Source: JAUSIK01 sp964362915
GTDB taxonomy: Archaea > Nanobdellota > Nanobdellia > Pacearchaeales > GW2011-AR1
Direction: 5' to 3'
DNA: 13,462 nt
Assembly: GCA_964362915.1 (NCBI GenBank)
Contig: CAYIGH010000028.1
Span: forward strand, 1 to 13,462
Position numbers and translations under genes: made by a program. Below, one piece after another: positions 11,578-13,462 of the stretch (position 1 is its first letter; the number at the start of each line of letters is the position of its first letter). The notes under the pieces are model-generated. The model ran no database searches. It was not told where the DNA came from and was given only the letters and a program-made list of their open reading frames with translations.

Positions 11578-11958
11578 TTAATCTTCTACTTTAAATTTTT
11601 GGTCACCACAAAAGTATATCTTCTCATCAATAATCTTATCAGCCTTCCAATGTTGAACATTAACCCTATAAATTATCATCTTTTCTCCTTTCTTATTCTC
11701 TATATTTATCTCCCATTCTGTTACTGAAAAATCATCATTAACTCCTCCAAAGGCAACTAACATTATTTCTGCAGAGTTTAATTTTTCTATTTCTTGGAGA
11801 AATATCATTTCTCTTTTTTGTTCTTTTCCAGTTATTGGAGGTTTTCCATCAATATGTATATTTACATCGACATTGTAATATTTTTCAAAAGCTTCTGCAA
11901 TTTTTCCATCTTTAAGTAAAGCATTTAATTTGTTTACACTATCTTTTAAATTTGTCAT
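11578..11958 (-). CDS. SnoaL/NTF2-like cone-fold protein, paralogue 2 (126 aa)
   Basis: Promoter-proximal member of the tandem pair. It has the same domain layout: KLNALLKDGKIAEAFEKYY, PPITGKEQ, REMIFLQEIEKLNSAEI, the FGGVNDDFSVTEW strand pair, and IIYRVNVQHWKADKI, then YFCGDQKFKVED. The differences from paralogue 1 lie mainly in 30-60, where two residues are missing around KEQKR, and around the second strand. A likely TATA (minus TTTATATG, 11995-11988) lies about 33 nt before the ATG, leaving a short leader; it would serve both genes. The shared C terminus suggests a recent duplication or gene conversion. The ligand is unknown. Confidence 0.75.
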   Translation of the reverse strand: MTNLKDSVNKLNALLKDGKIAEAFEKYYNVDVNIHIDGKPPITGKEQKREMIFLQEIEKLNSAEIMLVAFGGVNDDFSVTEWEINIENKKGEKMIIYRVNVQHWKADKIIDEKIYFCGDQKFKVED

Positions 11959-12032
11959 CTTTTAATACAATTTAATCCAATAGTGGGCATATAAACTAGA
12001 GGAGTATTAGACCATACAACAACATGATTAAA

Positions 12033-12073
12033 TGAGCCTGAAGAGAATCGAACTTCTGACTGCTCGGTGTAAA
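12033..12073 (-). pseudogene. tRNA-Val(UAC)-like 3' half, decayed copy
   Basis: On the minus strand it reads loop TTTACAC (12073-12067), stem strand CGAGC, AGTC, a T arm AGAAG-TTCGATT-CTCTT, the acceptor strand CAGGCTC and discriminator A (12033). The T stem has an A-C mismatch and the acceptor differs from the copy at 13382. No 5' half with GAGCCTG and GCTCG lies upstream, so it is a fragment. The similarity with the second copy continues into the sequence upstream of the anticodon loop. Confidence 0.65.
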
Positions 12074-12083
12074 TTAATAGATC
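12034..12083 (-). repeat. 50-bp tRNA-3'-half repeat, left copy
   Basis: Matches 13383-13432 at about 45 of 50 positions in the same orientation. The pair brackets the exported-protein gene at 12177-13364 and resembles att-type duplications made by elements that integrate at tRNA genes. The repeat runs past the tRNA part (TTAATAGATC versus CTAATATATC on the plus strand). Confidence 0.75.
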
Positions 12084-12134
12084 CTTTTAATTACCTTTTC
12101 TTATGACTAAAGTTGTTACACGGGTTTTGGGTCT

Positions 12135-12166
12135 TCTAATAATAAGATTTAAAGGGTTTAATTAAT
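12135..12166 (+). repeat. 32-bp repeat, copy 2, carrying the TATA box of the 12177 gene
   Basis: Second copy of the sequence at 11146-11177 (one mismatch). ATTTAAAG (12147-12154) centred at 12150.5 is 26.5 nt before the ATG at 12177, the leaderless spacing used in this genome. Here the repeat is a working-looking promoter. Confidence 0.7.
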
Positions 12167-12176
12167 TATCTTACAC

Positions 12177-13364
12177 ATGAAAAACACTAAGATTATCCCA
12201 ATAATTTTTTTAGTTATAGTTCTACTCATGCAAGTATCATTAGCTGATGAATTGCAAGTAAATTTAAACAATTTAGAAACTGGATGGAATGAATTACAAA
12301 TTGAGTATAAAGATAACACTGTAGACGTTATCCCAATTATTAGACCACTAGAATACGATTCTTGTAACCTTGGAAATATATTAGTTTCGATCGACCCCAA
12401 AAGAGAATATCCTTATGAAATTCGAGTTAGTAATAAAGACAGCAAAGAAGCTTATCTTAGTTTCCCCGTAGCGTACACTAATTATATCCAAAGGATAAAC
12501 TTTATAGAAAATGAAGAAGATTCTTCAAGTGTATATATCGATTGGGAAACATTTAAGTTAACACCTCCTCCGTTAACCTTTCCAATCAACGATACTTCTT
12601 CCCCCAAGATATTTATTTTGTCTGAAGGTAAGGAATACCCAATTTTAAGAAAAACAAATGGGGATTCAATAATTATGGACACAAATACGAATAACAAAGA
12701 GGATGCCGATAAAAAGATTTTAATGTATGGGGGATATCCTGTAATATTCTTAAGAGGTTTGACTTTTGAGTTCCCACAAAACATCAACTCTTCTATAATT
12801 GACGTGAAACTAGACCAACCTAGATTTATAGAAAAAACCCGACCATTATTCTTTCCATTTTATAAAGAAAAGATTTATTTTAGCTTCTATTCCTCGTGTG
12901 ATTACACATTAAACTCATTTTACTATGAGATGGATGATAATTTTGGTAGTTCGCAGTTGGTTTCAAAAGACTATATCTTTTATATTAGTAATAAAGAAAA
13001 AGATCCTCAAAATTACACTCTTGTAGAAGAAGGCAGTAAGTTATCTAAAATTAGTCAAAACATAAACGTAAAGGAAGGAGAAACATTATACTTTAAAACA
13101 GAGCATAAAATATCTTTAGTGCTATCCTTGTTGATTTTTTTCTTTCCAATAATCGTCTTATTCTTCTTTCTATTAATAAACAAAAAGTACAAAAATAAGA
13201 ATACTGCTACTCTTCTTATTGTAACTTGGCTTGGTTTAGAGGGAATTATTCATTTAGCGCTATACCCTTACTTTAGACTAGATCAATATATGATAACTTT
13301 TGTCGATATAATCAGTTTCGTGTCTTTCCTTATAGTTTTCTTGTATTACCTCATAAAAAAATAG
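12177..13364 (+). CDS. Exported protein with three C-terminal membrane helices (395 aa), function unknown
   Basis: Residues 1-23 form a signal peptide (MKNTK, Ile/Val/Leu core, cut after SLA). Residues 24-310 form a beta-rich extracytoplasmic region: LETGWNELQIEYKDN, EYPYEIRVSNKDSKEAYLSFPV, and SSVYIDWETF. A proline-rich stretch TPPPLTFP (129-136) and a DTNTNNKEDADKK loop (168-180) lie between. Three membrane helices follow (about 313-334, 343-363 and 371-392), and the protein ends LIKK. I cannot name a family. The shape, with a large exported domain on a small membrane base, suggests a surface receptor, adhesin or superinfection-type factor. It is flanked by tRNA-3'-half repeats and is the only gene between them. 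The promoter lies in a repeat shared with the block to the left. Confidence 0.75.
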   Translation: MKNTKIIPIIFLVIVLLMQVSLADELQVNLNNLETGWNELQIEYKDNTVDVIPIIRPLEYDSCNLGNILVSIDPKREYPYEIRVSNKDSKEAYLSFPVAYTNYIQRINFIENEEDSSSVYIDWETFKLTPPPLTFPINDTSSPKIFILSEGKEYPILRKTNGDSIIMDTNTNNKEDADKKILMYGGYPVIFLRGLTFEFPQNINSSIIDVKLDQPRFIEKTRPLFFPFYKEKIYFSFYSSCDYTLNSFYYEMDDNFGSSQLVSKDYIFYISNKEKDPQNYTLVEEGSKLSKISQNINVKEGETLYFKTEHKISLVLSLLIFFFPIIVLFFFLLINKKYKNKNTATLLIVTWLGLEGIIHLALYPYFRLDQYMITFVDIISFVSFLIVFLYYLIKK

Positions 13365-13381
13365 ATCTATTACTTACTACA

Positions 13382-13462
13382 TGGCCCTGAAGAGAATCGA
13401 ACTCCTGACTGCTCGGTGTAAACTAATATATCATAAAGCATCCAAATAAAAAGAGCACTTTT
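13382..13462 (-). tRNA. tRNA-Val (UAC), 3' part, 5' half beyond the window edge
   Basis: The minus strand reads G31, loop TTTACAC (13422-13416, anticodon TAC 13420-13418), stem CGAGC (13415-13411), AGTC, a sound T arm AGGAG-TTCGATT-CTCTT, the acceptor strand CAGGGCC and discriminator A (13382). Upstream are AT-rich bases and then GCTC (13456-13453), the right 27-30 strand for CGAGC. A short intron (about 13452-13424) at a non-standard position before G31 would explain this, but I could not draw a convincing bulge-helix-bulge. The 5' part lies beyond 13462. Confidence 0.6.
13383..13432 (-). repeat. 50-bp tRNA-3'-half repeat, right copy
   Basis: Partner of 12034-12083 with about five mismatches. 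This copy keeps a well-paired T stem and is the better candidate for the functional tRNA, so the left copy would be the displaced one. Confidence 0.75.

Noticed and set aside
11048..13423. The 5' half at 11048 and the 3' halves at 12033 or 13382 as trans-splicing partners
   Set aside because: The anticodon stem strands CATCG and CGAGC pair at only three of five positions, and acceptor GGCCCAT with CAGGGCC at five of seven (worse with CAGGCTC). No complementary linkers were seen.

Overview
This AT-rich window looks like part of the chromosome of a DPANN-type archaeon, perhaps from the Woesearchaeota/Pacearchaeota. That placement is inference from gene content. The supporting signs are an archaeal group II chaperonin (thermosome), RtcB RNA ligase with archease, tRNA genes with introns and no encoded CCA, A/T-rich TATA boxes about 26 nt before start codons, and many short proteins without clear relatives.

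Layout. Positions 1-43 hold the first codons of a leftward gene, possibly DUF433. Positions 102-134 hold a remnant of an rtcB 3' end. Next come a vapB-vapC toxin-antitoxin pair (193-794), rtcB (795-2213, minus) and archease (2256-2660, minus). Archease shares one symmetrical TATA box with a divergent membrane-anchored zinc metalloprotease (2711-3640). Two conserved-looking but unidentified genes follow (3703-4206 and 4260-5636, the second an anchored exported protein), then an intron-containing tRNA-Tyr (5681-5864). An orphan gene pair lies at 5944-6699. A 58-residue, almost purely acidic protein lies at 6887-7063 behind a palindromic leader. A CBS-pair/zinc-ribbon protein (7126-7680, minus) is divergent from the thermosome gene (7811-9412). 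After a winged-helix gene remnant come an intron-containing tRNA-Gly (9607-9741, minus), an unidentified gene (9846-10316) and a LysE-family exporter (10369-11016).

The last 2.4 kb differs in character. A 37-nt tRNA-Val-like 5' half with its own promoter (11048) has no matching 3' half. Two tandem SnoaL/NTF2-like paralogues and one exported three-helix membrane protein follow. Both blocks are bounded by direct repeats, and some of these repeats are tRNA-Val 3' halves (12033-12083 and 13382-13432). This looks like cassette or integrative-element traffic at a tRNA gene.

How the genes work together. RtcB and archease form the ligation step of archaeal tRNA splicing, and at least two of their likely substrates (pre-tRNA-Tyr and pre-tRNA-Gly) are encoded in the same window. 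The thermosome is the main cytosolic folding machine. The strongest unusual signals are the duplicated rtcB tail flanking vapBC, the tRNA-half-bounded cassettes, the direct repeats at the two ends of the tRNA-Tyr intron, and the acidic repeat protein with its palindromic leader. No stretch longer than 300 bases lacks a gene or RNA feature.
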